Origin: Alistipes sp. CAG:831 | GTDB lineage: Bacteria; Bacteroidota; Bacteroidia; Bacteroidales; UBA932 | DNA length: 19,945 nt | Direction of reading: 5' to 3' | NCBI GenBank assembly: GCA_000432775.1 | Contig: HF990415.1 | Span: forward strand, 1 to 19,945 | Shown: one piece after another, positions 1 to 8,414 of the stretch | How positions within the stretch are numbered: position 1 is the first letter of the stretch | Layout: each line of letters starts with the position of its first letter | Notes under the pieces: model-generated | The model's database searches: none | What the model was told of the DNA's origin: nothing | What the model saw: only the letters and a program-made list of their open reading frames with translations | Program-made: the position numbers and the translations under genes

Positions 1-20
1 CATCTCCCCATTTTGTGGGC

Positions 21-166
21 GGTGTGGCGACACGGCAGAACATGGAGCACGGAAGGACATGGAGCACGGCACAACACGGCGCTCGGAAGAACACGGTGCT
101 CGGAAGAACACGGTGCACGGAAGAACACGGCGCACGGCAGAACACGGCGCACGGCAGAACACGGTA
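21..166. repeat. 17-bp degenerate tandem repeat array
   Basis: Seven contiguous full 17-bp units run from 38 to 156, on the pattern GAACACGGYGCNCGGMA, with a partial unit at 157-166 and a degenerate one at 21-37. Units at 123-139 and 140-156 are identical; the others differ at one to four positions, mostly C/T at the ninth base and A/C at the end. There are no spacers, so this is a minisatellite and not a CRISPR array. Because 17 is not a multiple of three, the same motif is read in all frames, which creates spurious open frames here. It lies about 110 bp upstream of the promoter box of the AEC transporter. Confidence 0.85.
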
Positions 167-277
167 CCTGCCATGCCGGAAGGGCTGCCAAGGCAGACCT
201 CCCGGCCGCTGCAGGACCGCCGGCCTACGCAGCCTTGCATTTTTCGCATTTACGGCAACATTTTCCCAACTTCGGTG

Positions 278-285
278 TATCTTTG
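278..285 (+). promoter_or_regulatory. Bacteroidales -7 promoter box for the AEC transporter
   Basis: TATCTTTG matches the Bacteroides -7 consensus TAnnTTTG and lies 27 bp before the ATG at 313. No TTTG is found at the usual -33 distance, so support rests on the -7 box and its position. Confidence 0.5.
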
Positions 286-312
286 CGCCCCGGAATTTTA
301 AACAATACCATC

Positions 313-1227
313 ATGTTGGACATCATATCACAGATGGCAGCCCTTTTCATCCTGATTCTGGTGGGTTTCGCGGCTGCCAAGATGAAAATGACAGACGGGC
401 GTTTCTCCCAGCAGCTTTCGGTCTTCGTTATCAACATCAGCAGTCCGTGCCTGATCCTGTCATCCGTCATGGGAGACATCTCACCCGACAAGAAGCTCAT
501 CCTGCCGGTCCTGGGCATAGGAGTCATCACCTACATCCTGTTCGTGGCTGCCGCCATGCTGCTCTCGCATCTGCTGTCCAAGGACAAGGACATGCAGGGA
601 ATATACGGATTCATGCTGACCTTCGGCAATGTAGGCTTCATCGGCTACCCTATCGTGGCATCCATCTTCGGACGCTACGCCATATTCTATGCCAGCCTGC
701 TCAACATCCCGTTCACACTTTTGGCATTCTCCCTGGGGCGCAAGATGATACAGGGCGGTGAAGGTGGGCTCAATCTGGACTGGAAGATACTCGTATCTCC
801 TGCCATGGTGGCCTGCTACCTTTCCGTACTCATAGTGGTTCTGGACATCAAGGGCATTCCTGACCTCATAGTGACTCCCCTCACCTTGCTCGGCAATATC
901 ACAGTCCCCGCAGCCCTGCTGATTATCGGTACGTCCATGGCGCAGATGAACCTCAAGCAGATATTTACAGGCAAGCTCGTCTGGCTGGTTTCAGCCCTGC
1001 GCCTACTCGTCCTGCCTCTGGTAATCTACCTGATCACCAAGATGATCGGCTTCAGCGGAGACATCCTCAACATCAACACGGTCCTCGCAGCCATGCCTGT
1101 GGGTACCTACGGGGCCATGTTCTGCCTGCAGTACGGCAAGGACGAGACTGTCATGGTCCAGGGCATCCTGATTTCCACCCTGCTGTCCATCATCAGCATC
1201 CCGGTCATCATGCAGATACTCTCATGA
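313..1227 (+). CDS. AEC-family (auxin efflux carrier-like) permease
   Basis: This is a 304-residue inner-membrane protein made almost wholly of hydrophobic segments, the usual length and composition of AEC transporters, which export or import small organic anions. Visible features are the N-terminal membrane helix (MLDIISQMAALFILILVGF), the charged KMKMTDGR loop, the LSVFVINISSPCLILSSV segment with its helix-breaking proline, and a repeat of this inverted topology in the C-terminal half (PAALLIIGTSMAQMNL, then AAMPVGTYGAMFCLQYG). I start it at 313 because the promoter box lies just upstream and homology begins there. The frame stays open back to position 13, but that part is low-complexity repeat. 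The substrate cannot be told from sequence. The next gene has its own promoter box, so this is probably a single-gene unit. Confidence 0.85.
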   Translation: MLDIISQMAALFILILVGFAAAKMKMTDGRFSQQLSVFVINISSPCLILSSVMGDISPDKKLILPVLGIGVITYILFVAAAMLLSHLLSKDKDMQGIYGFMLTFGNVGFIGYPIVASIFGRYAIFYASLLNIPFTLLAFSLGRKMIQGGEGGLNLDWKILVSPAMVACYLSVLIVVLDIKGIPDLIVTPLTLLGNITVPAALLIIGTSMAQMNLKQIFTGKLVWLVSALRLLVLPLVIYLITKMIGFSGDILNINTVLAAMPVGTYGAMFCLQYGKDETVMVQGILISTLLSIISIPVIMQILS

Positions 1228-1251
1228 TGGCGGCAAATGGAACGGAAACAG

Positions 1252-1259
1252 TATATTTG
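1252..1259 (+). promoter_or_regulatory. Bacteroidales -7 promoter box for the SMR exporter
   Basis: TATATTTG fits TAnnTTTG, lies in the 83-bp gap after the AEC gene and 51 bp before the ATG at 1311. A -33 TTTG is not seen. The leader of about 45 nt is too short for a guanidine riboswitch. Confidence 0.5.
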
Positions 1260-1310
1260 CATCCGTAAACGGAACAATCAACCATCATCAAATATCCTGA
1301 AGTGAAAAAA

Positions 1311-1631
1311 ATGAGCTGGGTTATCCTGATAATAGCCGGACTTTGCGAGACCGGCTTCGCATTCTGCCTGGGCAAGATGAAAGAAGTCTCGGGGCCGGAG
1401 CACTGGCTCTGGGGAGCAGGCTTCATCCTGTTCCTGGCTGCCAGCATGATCCTTCTGGCCAAGGCCGTCCAGACCATCCCCATAGGTACCGCCTACCCGG
1501 TGTGGACAGGCATCGGAGCGGTAGGGACCGTCATCATGGGCATAATATTCCTGCACGAGCCCGCCACGTTTGCCCGCATCTTCTTTATCTGTACACTGAT
1601 TATTTCGGTTATAGGACTGAAAATGGTATAG
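1311..1631 (+). CDS. gdx: SMR-family guanidinium exporter (Gdx/SugE type)
   Basis: This is a 106-residue four-helix small multidrug resistance protein that would work as a dual-topology dimer in the inner membrane, exchanging guanidinium for protons. The N-terminus MSWVILIIAGLCE carries the essential membrane glutamate at residue 13, as in the Gdx subfamily, and the signature GTAYPVWTGIGAVG follows near residue 60. That motif favours Gdx/SugE over the EmrE branch. An in-frame GTG lies nine bases upstream at 1302, but the ATG start places the glutamate exactly where family members have it. The 3' end overlaps the convergent gene by 23 bp. It has its own promoter box. Function is assigned by family; no guanidine riboswitch is visible. 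Confidence 0.85.
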   Translation: MSWVILIIAGLCETGFAFCLGKMKEVSGPEHWLWGAGFILFLAASMILLAKAVQTIPIGTAYPVWTGIGAVGTVIMGIIFLHEPATFARIFFICTLIISVIGLKMV

Positions 1632-3045
1632 TATCCCCGCCCCTGAAGGCAAAGGATCCGACAACCTTCCCTCCTGACAGGACCGTAGCACGCAACTGCT
1701 CCTGACCTGCCTCAACGTCCCGTTCCACTACCACATCGAAATCCGAGCCGAACGCCCTCACATGCCGCAGTGCCATCCTGTCCCACCCGGCAGGAAGCCT
1801 AGGGGTGAGTTCAAACGAGCGGAACCCTGTCGGCCGTATGCCGAACAGACCTTCTGTAAAAATACGGCAGTAAAGCCCGCTCTCGGCAGAGAGATGCCTC
1901 TGGTTGCCTTCAGGCCATGCCTCTATCGGATACGGGACATGATCCCCGAGCAGTCTCTTACGTGAATAATCCCTGAGGTATTCCAGAGCCCTGTCAGTCT
2001 CTCCGCAGGCGAATACACCTCTCAGGGCATACAGTGTCGAACGGTCCCAGTAAGTCTTGTCCCCGGCTTCCGTAAGCAAGCCGTTCTCTGTCCACAGCCT
2101 CGGCGAGAACAGCGCGTCCGCCGTACCTTCAGCCCTGTCATAGATTCCGACAGTCAGCGGAATACATATCCAGGCCCTCAGCACATCATTGCCGTCGTAG
2201 TAACGGTAAGTCCTGAAACCTTCCACATCAGCGCCGAAATACCTTCCGATATCCTTACGCAGCTTCCTTGCCTGCCTGGCATAGAGTTCAATGCGACCGG
2301 AAGGCAGTCCCAGTTCCCGGCCCAGATATACCGCAGAATTGAGCGCATCGTAGTACAGGCATGATGTGCACAGGTTGGCATCCCCTGACGGGAAGCGGCC
2401 TTCCAGTTCATCGGAGTCGGAACATACCACCCCCTCGGTAGTGAAAATACCGGCGGCCTCCCTCAGCAGGAAGGGCAGATCCGGATTGGAATCATGGCCC
2501 ACACTGTAAGCCGCGTGTCCGAAGTCGTGCAGCATGGTCTCCATCCACCTCTCGTTGTCGGTAAGATTGCACAGCACCCGCACGTCTCCCATGCAGTCCA
2601 TATCGATGCAGAAGGCATGCTGGTTCTTGCCCTCACGCGGGTAGAGGTCACTGCGGCGCATCATGGGCTCCACGTCCAGACCGATGCTGCGGTAGTAGTC
2701 TATGGTCAGCCGCTCCAGGTCCCTGTCTTTGTAGTACTTGTCGAAGTCCACCGGATAGAGGTCCGGAGCCTCCTGGAAAAACCGTCCCTGATAGTGCCAG
2801 GGCCTCAGCTCCTCCCGGGTGATACCGCAACGCCGGGCCATCGCCTCGTCCAGTTCCGCCTTGACAGCGGCAAAACTATCCCGCGAAAGCTCATCCACCT
2901 CATTCATCAGCAGTTCCACCTCACGGGGCTTCTCCCCACTGAGCATCAGGCTCATGGAGTGATAGTTGGTAAACCCTAGCATATCCGCAAGTCGATTGCG
3001 CAGCCGCACTACATCCAGCACATCCCGGGCCACCGCCCGGCCCAC
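1609..3045 (-). CDS. Chimeric open frame: M2-type peptidase fragment joined to six-hairpin glycosidase C-terminus, probably non-functional
   Basis: This 478-codon frame joins two unrelated partial genes. Residues 1 to about 206 resemble the M2 (ACE-like) metallopeptidase core: LVRLRN-like VVRLRNRLADMLGF at 12-25, the zinc motif at 173-177, PFLLREAAGIFTTE at 191-204 with the third zinc-ligand glutamate at 204. The motif reads HDFGH, so the catalytic glutamate of HExxH is aspartate. From about residue 215 on it resembles the C-terminal part of a six-hairpin glycosidase: CLYYDALNSAVYLG, DVLRAWICIPLTVG, HLSAESGLYCRIFTEGLFG. The M2 part lacks the N-terminal region; the frame runs upstream only to the TAA at 3100-3102, with VWEAHKA still recognisable before the GTG used here. 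No signal peptide or good start codon exists. I infer two former neighbour genes fused by deletion. Its 3' end overlaps the SMR gene. Confidence 0.6.
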   Translation of the reverse strand: MGRAVARDVLDVVRLRNRLADMLGFTNYHSMSLMLSGEKPREVELLMNEVDELSRDSFAAVKAELDEAMARRCGITREELRPWHYQGRFFQEAPDLYPVDFDKYYKDRDLERLTIDYYRSIGLDVEPMMRRSDLYPREGKNQHAFCIDMDCMGDVRVLCNLTDNERWMETMLHDFGHAAYSVGHDSNPDLPFLLREAAGIFTTEGVVCSDSDELEGRFPSGDANLCTSCLYYDALNSAVYLGRELGLPSGRIELYARQARKLRKDIGRYFGADVEGFRTYRYYDGNDVLRAWICIPLTVGIYDRAEGTADALFSPRLWTENGLLTEAGDKTYWDRSTLYALRGVFACGETDRALEYLRDYSRKRLLGDHVPYPIEAWPEGNQRHLSAESGLYCRIFTEGLFGIRPTGFRSFELTPRLPAGWDRMALRHVRAFGSDFDVVVERDVEAGQEQLRATVLSGGKVVGSFAFRGGDTIPFSVL

Positions 3046-3102
3046 CGCCTTATGCGCCTCCCAGACGCCCCCTTGGATGCAAAAACCTTTCCCAATTGCT
3101 TA

Positions 3103-3338
3103 CTGTCTTTAACGAATTTACCTCGTGGTGCGCACGAGAGAAAAACCTCACTGTAAATCAGATTGTTATAAAACGCACTGCACATCCGCCCTCTTTTGAG
3201 ATAGGTCAAATGTGCAGTAGATTTTGCAGACCACTGATTTTCAAGCGTTTGAAAACCAGAGTGCACCCCGAAGTAAATTCGTTAAAAATACACTCTGCCT
3301 TATCCCTGCGCAGTACCTCCAGAATGCGTAAAAATTCG
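3103..3338. repeat. Intergenic region with three stacked inverted repeats
   Basis: No gene is supported here. Three inverted repeats follow one another: CTCGTG/CACGAG at 3122-3127 and 3133-3138 (5-nt loop); a perfect 9-bp pair ACTGCACAT/ATGTGCAGT at 3177-3185 and 3210-3218 (24-nt loop); and TTTTCAA/TTGAAAA at 3238-3244 and 3249-3255 (4-nt loop, extendable with mismatches by CAC/GTG). The stretch is more AT-rich than the genes on either side and separates the truncated M2 end from the hydrolase promoter. Confidence 0.6.
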
Positions 3339-3346
3339 TATTTTTG
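3339..3346 (+). promoter_or_regulatory. Bacteroidales -7 promoter box for the secreted hydrolase
   Basis: TATTTTTG matches TAnnTTTG and lies 24 bp before the ATG at 3371. A TTTG at -33 is not present at the expected distance. Confidence 0.5.
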
Positions 3347-3370
3347 CAAATACTGATAATCCTGACCGCC

Positions 3371-4786
3371 ATGAAACGATTCCTCTGCATCCTATCAACC
3401 TTCATCACACTCTTGTCCACCGCCAATGCCCAGCAGAGCAGGCTCTTGGGTTCGTGGAACGGCAAGCTGGAAGCCGGAGGCAGCAGCCTCACACTGGTAT
3501 TGCATTTTACCGTGGACTCGCTTGGAAAGACACATTTCTTCCTCGACAGTCCGGACCAGGGAGCCGAGGGCATACCTGGAGAAATCGTGCTGCTTGACAA
3601 CGACTCAGTTTCGGTGACAATACCGATGCTCGGAGCGGCCTACCAGGGCAGGCTGGTAATGGCGGAGGCGGCTGAGGGAAGCAGACCGTCCGGGGAGATC
3701 CACGGAACCTTCTCCCAGATGGGAATGCAGTTCCCGCTGAATCTTCAGATGGGCGTGCCGCTGCTGAACCGGCCGCAGGAGCCGCAGCCGCCGTATCCAT
3801 ACCGGACGGAGGAAGTGACATTTTCCAGCAGAGCGGACGGAGCCGTCATGGCCGGAACTCTCACCTGGCCGACGGGCTATGGGGACAATGGCTCGGAATC
3901 CGGCAACATTCCCGCAGTACTGATGAGCACCGGCAGCGGCTCGCAGAACCGGGATGAGGAAATATTCAACCACAAGCCTTTCCTTGTGCTGGCCGACTGG
4001 CTGGCCCGTCACGGCATAGCCTCCCTGCGCTACGACGACCGTGGAATGGGAGAATCCGAAAGAGGCACCGTAGAAATCACCACTGAGACCAATATGCAGG
4101 ACGCTCTCGCAGGCATCAGATATCTTAGGAGCCTCGGAGAGTTCGGCCCTGTGGGAGCCATAGGGCACAGCGAAGGCGGGCAGATAGTATTCATGTTAGG
4201 TGCCGCAGACGAGGCTGACTTCATCATCAGCATGGCCGGCCCGGGAATGCGCGGCGACAGCATCCTCGTGGAGCAGAACCGCCTGATACTCACCAAATCA
4301 GGGTTCACCCCCGAATCAGCCGACAACTACGGCCGCGTCCTATCCGGCATGCTGGAAATGAAAATGGAAGGATACGCTACTGACAGTCCGGAGACATTGG
4401 TGGACAGCCTCATAACCGCACTCGAAGCGCAGAATATGCCGTTCGGCTCCGCAGCCAATCTTGCAGCCGCCTGGGAAACAATAGACAACCCCTGGATGCT
4501 GTATTTCCTGCAGTCCTCCCCCGTCCAGGACATATCCCGAACCACCTGCCCCGTATTTGCCCTCAACGGCAGTCTCGACCTGCAGGTTCCGCCGGCCAAC
4601 TTAGAGCACATCCGCAGACATCTGCCCGACGGCCCTCACAACAAATTCAAGGAATACCCCGGTCTCAACCACCTCTTCCAGCCCTGCACCACCGGTATGC
4701 CCACAGAATACGGCAGCATCGAGACCACTATCTCCCCGGAAGTGCTGGACGACATCACCGGATGGATACTCACACTTTCTGATTAA
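3371..4786 (+). CDS. Secreted alpha/beta hydrolase (serine aminopeptidase/S33-like)
   Basis: This is a 471-residue exported protein. Residues 1-20 form a signal peptide (MKRFLCILSTFITLLSTANA, then QQ). An N-terminal beta-rich region of about 120 residues, starting LLGSWNGKLEAGG, is the accessory domain often found in Bacteroidetes hydrolases of this type. The alpha/beta-hydrolase fold follows: VLMSTGSGSQNRDEE (oxyanion region), DWLARHGIASLRYDDRG, the nucleophile elbow GHSEGG, the acid in ALNGSLDLQVP and the histidine in YPGLNHLFQ. So all three members of a Ser-Asp-His triad can be placed. The start at 3371 gives the signal peptide; a longer start at 3344 would put nine residues before it and lies within the promoter box. 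Substrate unknown: an esterase or an aminopeptidase are both possible. It stands alone, convergent with the permease gene (3 bp between the stops). Confidence 0.85.
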   Translation: MKRFLCILSTFITLLSTANAQQSRLLGSWNGKLEAGGSSLTLVLHFTVDSLGKTHFFLDSPDQGAEGIPGEIVLLDNDSVSVTIPMLGAAYQGRLVMAEAAEGSRPSGEIHGTFSQMGMQFPLNLQMGVPLLNRPQEPQPPYPYRTEEVTFSSRADGAVMAGTLTWPTGYGDNGSESGNIPAVLMSTGSGSQNRDEEIFNHKPFLVLADWLARHGIASLRYDDRGMGESERGTVEITTETNMQDALAGIRYLRSLGEFGPVGAIGHSEGGQIVFMLGAADEADFIISMAGPGMRGDSILVEQNRLILTKSGFTPESADNYGRVLSGMLEMKMEGYATDSPETLVDSLITALEAQNMPFGSAANLAAAWETIDNPWMLYFLQSSPVQDISRTTCPVFALNGSLDLQVPPANLEHIRRHLPDGPHNKFKEYPGLNHLFQPCTTGMPTEYGSIETTISPEVLDDITGWILTLSD

Positions 4787-4789
4787 TTG

Positions 4790-7204
4790 TCATTTGCGAA
4801 GTCCATTGGCAGGATTAACGGTCGCCGCCCGCCAGCTCTGGAGGGAGATTGAGAGCATGGAGATGAGGAGTACGGCTGCTCCGGAGGCAGCGAAGAGCCA
4901 CCAGTCGAGGGACGTCCTGTAGGCAAAACGTTGAAGCCAGCTGTGAAGGACAAGCCAGGACACGGGGACGGCCACTACAAAGGCGATTGCGATGTAGCGG
5001 ATGAAATTGACATTCAGCAGACGTACGATGGTGCCGGCAGTGGCCCCGTTGATCTTCCGCACGGCTATCTCCTTGGTACGGCGACGGATGATGAAGGCCA
5101 TGAAGACAATCAGACCGAGGTCTGCCATGACAAAGCACAGCAGGGTGAATACCAGCACCAGATTCCTGGCGTTGAGTTCATTGCGGTACATGGAGCTGTA
5201 AATGTCGCCAAGCGGTACGAAATCGCCCTGCCGGTCAGGAAACACCTCTGCCCATGCTTCGTTCAGTTCCAGTACGGCCTCATCGGCACGCGAATCGTCT
5301 ATCCGCACCATAAGGCAGAACTGGAAGAGATTGCGGTGCAGCATGATAAGGGGCAGGCTCTCCTCAAAAACACCGGTATAGCTGTAGTCCTCAGAGACTC
5401 CGGCTATTACCCCGTGGTCGATATAGTCGAGAGTGCCCTGCCTTATCTCCAACGGCCGGCCGACCGCTTCCTCCGGAGCCGTGAATCCCAATGCGGTCAT
5501 TGCCTTGCGGTTGATGATATACTCCTCGCTTCGTCCGGACGGTTTTCCAGTCATCATGAAATCCATCAGCATCTCCTTCTCCTCCACCGCATTGAAGGTA
5601 AGCGGAGAGAAGTCCCGCCCGGCCAGCAGCGGTATGCCGTAGAAAGGCAGGAAGCCGTCCCCGGCCACCATTACCGGTATCTGCACCCAGTCCTCAGAAC
5701 CGCCGATGCGCACACTCAGATGATCCCGTATCGCCCTGCCCGGCAACTGGAAAGACGTGGTGACCTCCTTGATAAGCGGGCTCCTTTCCAGACGCCCGGA
5801 CAGAAGAGGATATCTCTCCATTACCGTATCGGTAAGGCCGCTCATCACCATAACCCCGCTGCCGTCACCTCCGGTCTGTACTCCGGCTATAGTCCCGAGC
5901 TGACGGCTGATGCCCACAGCTAAAATAAGTACGGTAATCACCACTGCATACTGGACCGCAAGCATCCAGCGCACATTGCCGTAGGAGAATTGTACCGGAC
6001 GGCTGTCATGCTCTGTATTCAGGAAACGGGTCAGAGTCATGTTCTGGGCTGCAGGAACAATTGCAGCTGCTATGGTTACTGCGATGAACGCCGCCAGGGT
6101 CAGTACTGTCGTCCCCAGCTCCAGACTGCCCGACACCAGTCCATAGCCGAATACCAGGGCCGCCAGCAGGAGACCGGCAACGGCTGAGCACAGTACCAGG
6201 ACAAGAGCCTGCAGTGCCTCGTCCCGGAATATCACCGAGCCGGGCGCACCGTGCAGGCGCAGAAGCTGGTAGAAGCGGCGGTTGTAGGAGAATATCAGGC
6301 TGCCGTTGAGCCAGAGGTTGAACAGCACCACCACGAGCAGCAGGGCGTTTGCCCCGACTGCCAGCCAGATATAGGAAATGTTGCCGTTGACACCCAGTTC
6401 CCTGAGATTGTGGCTGTGAAGATGAATGTCTGTCAGCGGCATGAGCGTGGCCCGCAGCGGCGCCGCATTCTCCGGACTCATCCCGCTCACTACTCCGCTT
6501 ATCTTTTCCTCTACCTCCTTCACATCGCTGCCTGCGCGAAGCAGGAGATAGGTATAGCAGAATGTCGCCATATCCTCAGGAAGAAGGGAAAGGGCATCGC
6601 CCCTCCAGTGGGAGGTCTCCGGGATATCCCTGAACACTCCCGATATGTGCCGCGGCATCCCCTCTACCTGCAGTTCCAGTCCTATAAGACCTTCATACAG
6701 ACCGACACCCGTATCAAGTCCTGAACCCGTCTCCAGCATCCCCTTCAGCTTCTTGGCCAGACTCTCGCTGACAATCACCTGGTCCACCGCCCCGAGCGAG
6801 GTTTCCGTATCTCCCTCTATCATCTCTATATCGAAAGTTCCGAGAAAATCAGGATTGACATAGAAAACCTTCTCATCAGCCGTCAGGAAAGTCCCACGGA
6901 ACTTCAGATCAGGTTCGTAGACCTCATGCAGCTTTGCCAGGGCCTCCACCTCCGGTATCTGACGGATCGGGTCGTCGGTCATATTGCCGTGAACCCTGCC
7001 GTCCACCGCCTCCCCTTCTGCTGCCAGAGTCAGCCTGACTATGCGCTCCGCATTACGGTTGAAACGGTCCCAGCTCAATTCCCTGCGGATATAATTCACC
7101 GAGACGAGCAGGGATGCAAGGACTATAGAAAGTCCTGCAAGATTGACAAACCTCAATGACAGATGACGGCGGAGCAGCCTGAAAATTATTTCCAAATTCT
7201 TCAT
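4790..7204 (-). CDS. FtsX/MacB-type ABC transporter permease
   Basis: This 804-residue inner-membrane permease has the doubled layout common in Bacteroidetes. It shows an N-terminal membrane helix (about 19-37), a MacB-like periplasmic domain (about 40-280), three membrane segments (about 280-395), a further helix at WMLAVQYAVVITVLILAVG, a second periplasmic domain, and a C-terminal FtsX block with three helices. The typical cytoplasmic motif RRRTKEIAVRKINGATAGTIV lies in the last block and the tail is NPANGLRK. Such permeases work with a separate ATPase, either exporting or extracting lipoproteins or peptides or using ATP hydrolysis as a mechanical signal across the envelope. No ATPase gene is in the window, so the partner is elsewhere. 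A strong promoter lies immediately upstream at 7236-7266. Confidence 0.88.
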   Translation of the reverse strand: MKNLEIIFRLLRRHLSLRFVNLAGLSIVLASLLVSVNYIRRELSWDRFNRNAERIVRLTLAAEGEAVDGRVHGNMTDDPIRQIPEVEALAKLHEVYEPDLKFRGTFLTADEKVFYVNPDFLGTFDIEMIEGDTETSLGAVDQVIVSESLAKKLKGMLETGSGLDTGVGLYEGLIGLELQVEGMPRHISGVFRDIPETSHWRGDALSLLPEDMATFCYTYLLLRAGSDVKEVEEKISGVVSGMSPENAAPLRATLMPLTDIHLHSHNLRELGVNGNISYIWLAVGANALLLVVVLFNLWLNGSLIFSYNRRFYQLLRLHGAPGSVIFRDEALQALVLVLCSAVAGLLLAALVFGYGLVSGSLELGTTVLTLAAFIAVTIAAAIVPAAQNMTLTRFLNTEHDSRPVQFSYGNVRWMLAVQYAVVITVLILAVGISRQLGTIAGVQTGGDGSGVMVMSGLTDTVMERYPLLSGRLERSPLIKEVTTSFQLPGRAIRDHLSVRIGGSEDWVQIPVMVAGDGFLPFYGIPLLAGRDFSPLTFNAVEEKEMLMDFMMTGKPSGRSEEYIINRKAMTALGFTAPEEAVGRPLEIRQGTLDYIDHGVIAGVSEDYSYTGVFEESLPLIMLHRNLFQFCLMVRIDDSRADEAVLELNEAWAEVFPDRQGDFVPLGDIYSSMYRNELNARNLVLVFTLLCFVMADLGLIVFMAFIIRRRTKEIAVRKINGATAGTIVRLLNVNFIRYIAIAFVVAVPVSWLVLHSWLQRFAYRTSLDWWLFAASGAAVLLISMLSISLQSWRAATVNPANGLRK

Positions 7205-7496
7205 AATGCCTGTTGTTTTAAAGGTTCAACAAGCGCAAACATAGCACGAAAAATCCCCTCCTCAAAATATCTGGCATATTAGCATCGGCTCGCTAAGTTA
7301 TTGATAATCACAGCATGCTGACTTCATTTTTATTAGCATTGAGATGAAATGGACTTTCAGGCACCTTCGGGACGGCATTTATGCCCTCAAGAAAAACGCA
7401 TTGCTGACATAACTTTTTGCAAATTTTTACAAACGGGCAGTTCAGGCCTGCTGCGTACAACATCAGGAAAGTCTGCCGGAAAACAGATATGACAAT
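7205..7496. other. Intergenic region between permease and menA
   Basis: The 292 bp hold the permease promoter (7236-7266). No clear -7 box is seen before menA; a poor near match, ending TTTTTG, lies at 7409-7418. A 22-codon frame at 7343-7411 has no recognisable product. I see no RNA gene or repeat. Confidence 0.5.
7236..7266 (-). promoter_or_regulatory. Consensus Bacteroidales promoter for the permease
   Basis: Read on the minus strand, TTTG (7266-7263) is followed after exactly 19 bp by TATGTTTG (7243-7236), matching both the -33 and -7 boxes of the Bacteroides promoter. The permease ATG lies 31 bp further on. This is one of the two best promoters in the window. Confidence 0.75.
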
Positions 7497-8414
7497 ATGG
7501 GAAAACATACCTTCAAGGAATGGATGATTGCGGTAAGGGCCTGGTCTTTCCCGGCTTCGGCGATGCCGGTTATAGTCAGTACCGCCTATGTGTACTGGAA
7601 ATTCAGGGACGGGGCCGGAGCTGTGGACGGCTTCGTGCTCTGGCCGGCAATAGCTGCGCTGGTGCTTATGGTGCTCCTGCATGCAGCCGGCAACACCTGG
7701 AGCGACTGGTTCGATTTCCGCAAGGGAGTGGATGCCAAGGACACCTTCGGAGCCATCTCACTCACCAGCGGTATGTTCACTCCGAGGGAAATCATGGTCA
7801 TATCCATAGTCATCATCACAGCCTGCATCCTCGGCGGAATCGCTCTCGTTATAGCTGCCGGCCTGCCGCTGCTGTGGATAGGCCTGGGCGGACTGGCCTG
7901 CCTGCTGGTGTATCCGTTCATGAAATACCATGCGGCCGGAGACCTGGCCATCTTTCTGGCATTCGGCATACTGCCGGCTTTCGGCACAGAATACGCAACC
8001 ACAGGGTCACTCAGCCCGGACATGCTCTGGCCGGCCATTCCAGTCAGCCTGATAACAGTGGCCATACTGCACGCCAACAATACCCGCGACACGGCCACCG
8101 ACATCCGTTCGCACATCCGCACCATACCGATAACCTTCGGCGTGAAAGCCGCCAGAATCATCTACTACATGGAAATAGCCGTACCCTTTATATGGATTGC
8201 AGTATGTCCGGCTGTCGGCCGTCTGCCGTGGTGGAGCCTCATCGCTCTCATCGCCGTCATCCCCGCCGTCAAGGCTATCCGAGTCATGGCCGGTTCACGC
8301 ACAGCGGGACTGAGCACCGTCCGCGCCCTCGACGCCATGACCGCCCGGCTGCAGGCAGTATTTTCCCTGCTGCTCACCATATCATTAGTAATCGCCGCGT
8401 TTACTGTTCGATAG
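7497..8414 (+). CDS. menA: MenA/UbiA-family prenyltransferase (1,4-dihydroxy-2-naphthoate polyprenyltransferase)
   Basis: This 305-residue integral membrane enzyme would attach the polyprenyl chain to 1,4-dihydroxy-2-naphthoate in menaquinone synthesis. Both aspartate-rich magnesium-diphosphate motifs of the UbiA superfamily are visible: NTWSDWFDFRKG near residue 66, with the N-x3-D-x2-D pattern, and NNTRDTATDIRS near residue 200. About eight hydrophobic helices surround them, and the N-terminal WMIAVRAWSFPASAMPVIV is typical of MenA. The length fits MenA. I choose MenA over other UbiA members because of the motif wording and because Bacteroidales use menaquinone; no other men gene is nearby to confirm it. 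The last 14 bases overlap a relic of the nnr 3' end on the other strand. No clear TAnnTTTG box is seen upstream. Confidence 0.82.
   Translation: MGKHTFKEWMIAVRAWSFPASAMPVIVSTAYVYWKFRDGAGAVDGFVLWPAIAALVLMVLLHAAGNTWSDWFDFRKGVDAKDTFGAISLTSGMFTPREIMVISIVIITACILGGIALVIAAGLPLLWIGLGGLACLLVYPFMKYHAAGDLAIFLAFGILPAFGTEYATTGSLSPDMLWPAIPVSLITVAILHANNTRDTATDIRSHIRTIPITFGVKAARIIYYMEIAVPFIWIAVCPAVGRLPWWSLIALIAVIPAVKAIRVMAGSRTAGLSTVRALDAMTARLQAVFSLLLTISLVIAAFTVR

Noticed and set aside
21..166. Possible CRISPR array
   Set aside because: The units are 17 bp and contiguous, with no unique spacers and no cas genes nearby.
13..312. N-terminal extension of the AEC transporter
   Set aside because: The frame is open, but it runs through the 17-bp repeats and a promoter box, and gives a low-complexity, highly charged peptide unlike the family.
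1228..1310. Guanidine riboswitch before the Gdx-type exporter
   Set aside because: The leader after the promoter box is only about 45 nt and shows no conserved guanidine aptamer pattern.
4931..5923. Long open frame opposite the permease gene
   Set aside because: It is antisense to a clear membrane protein gene, with His/Pro/Arg-rich composition and no recognisable domain.
7343..7411. 22-codon open frame before menA
   Set aside because: It is too short to support, has no family match that I recognise, and lies where the menA promoter should be.
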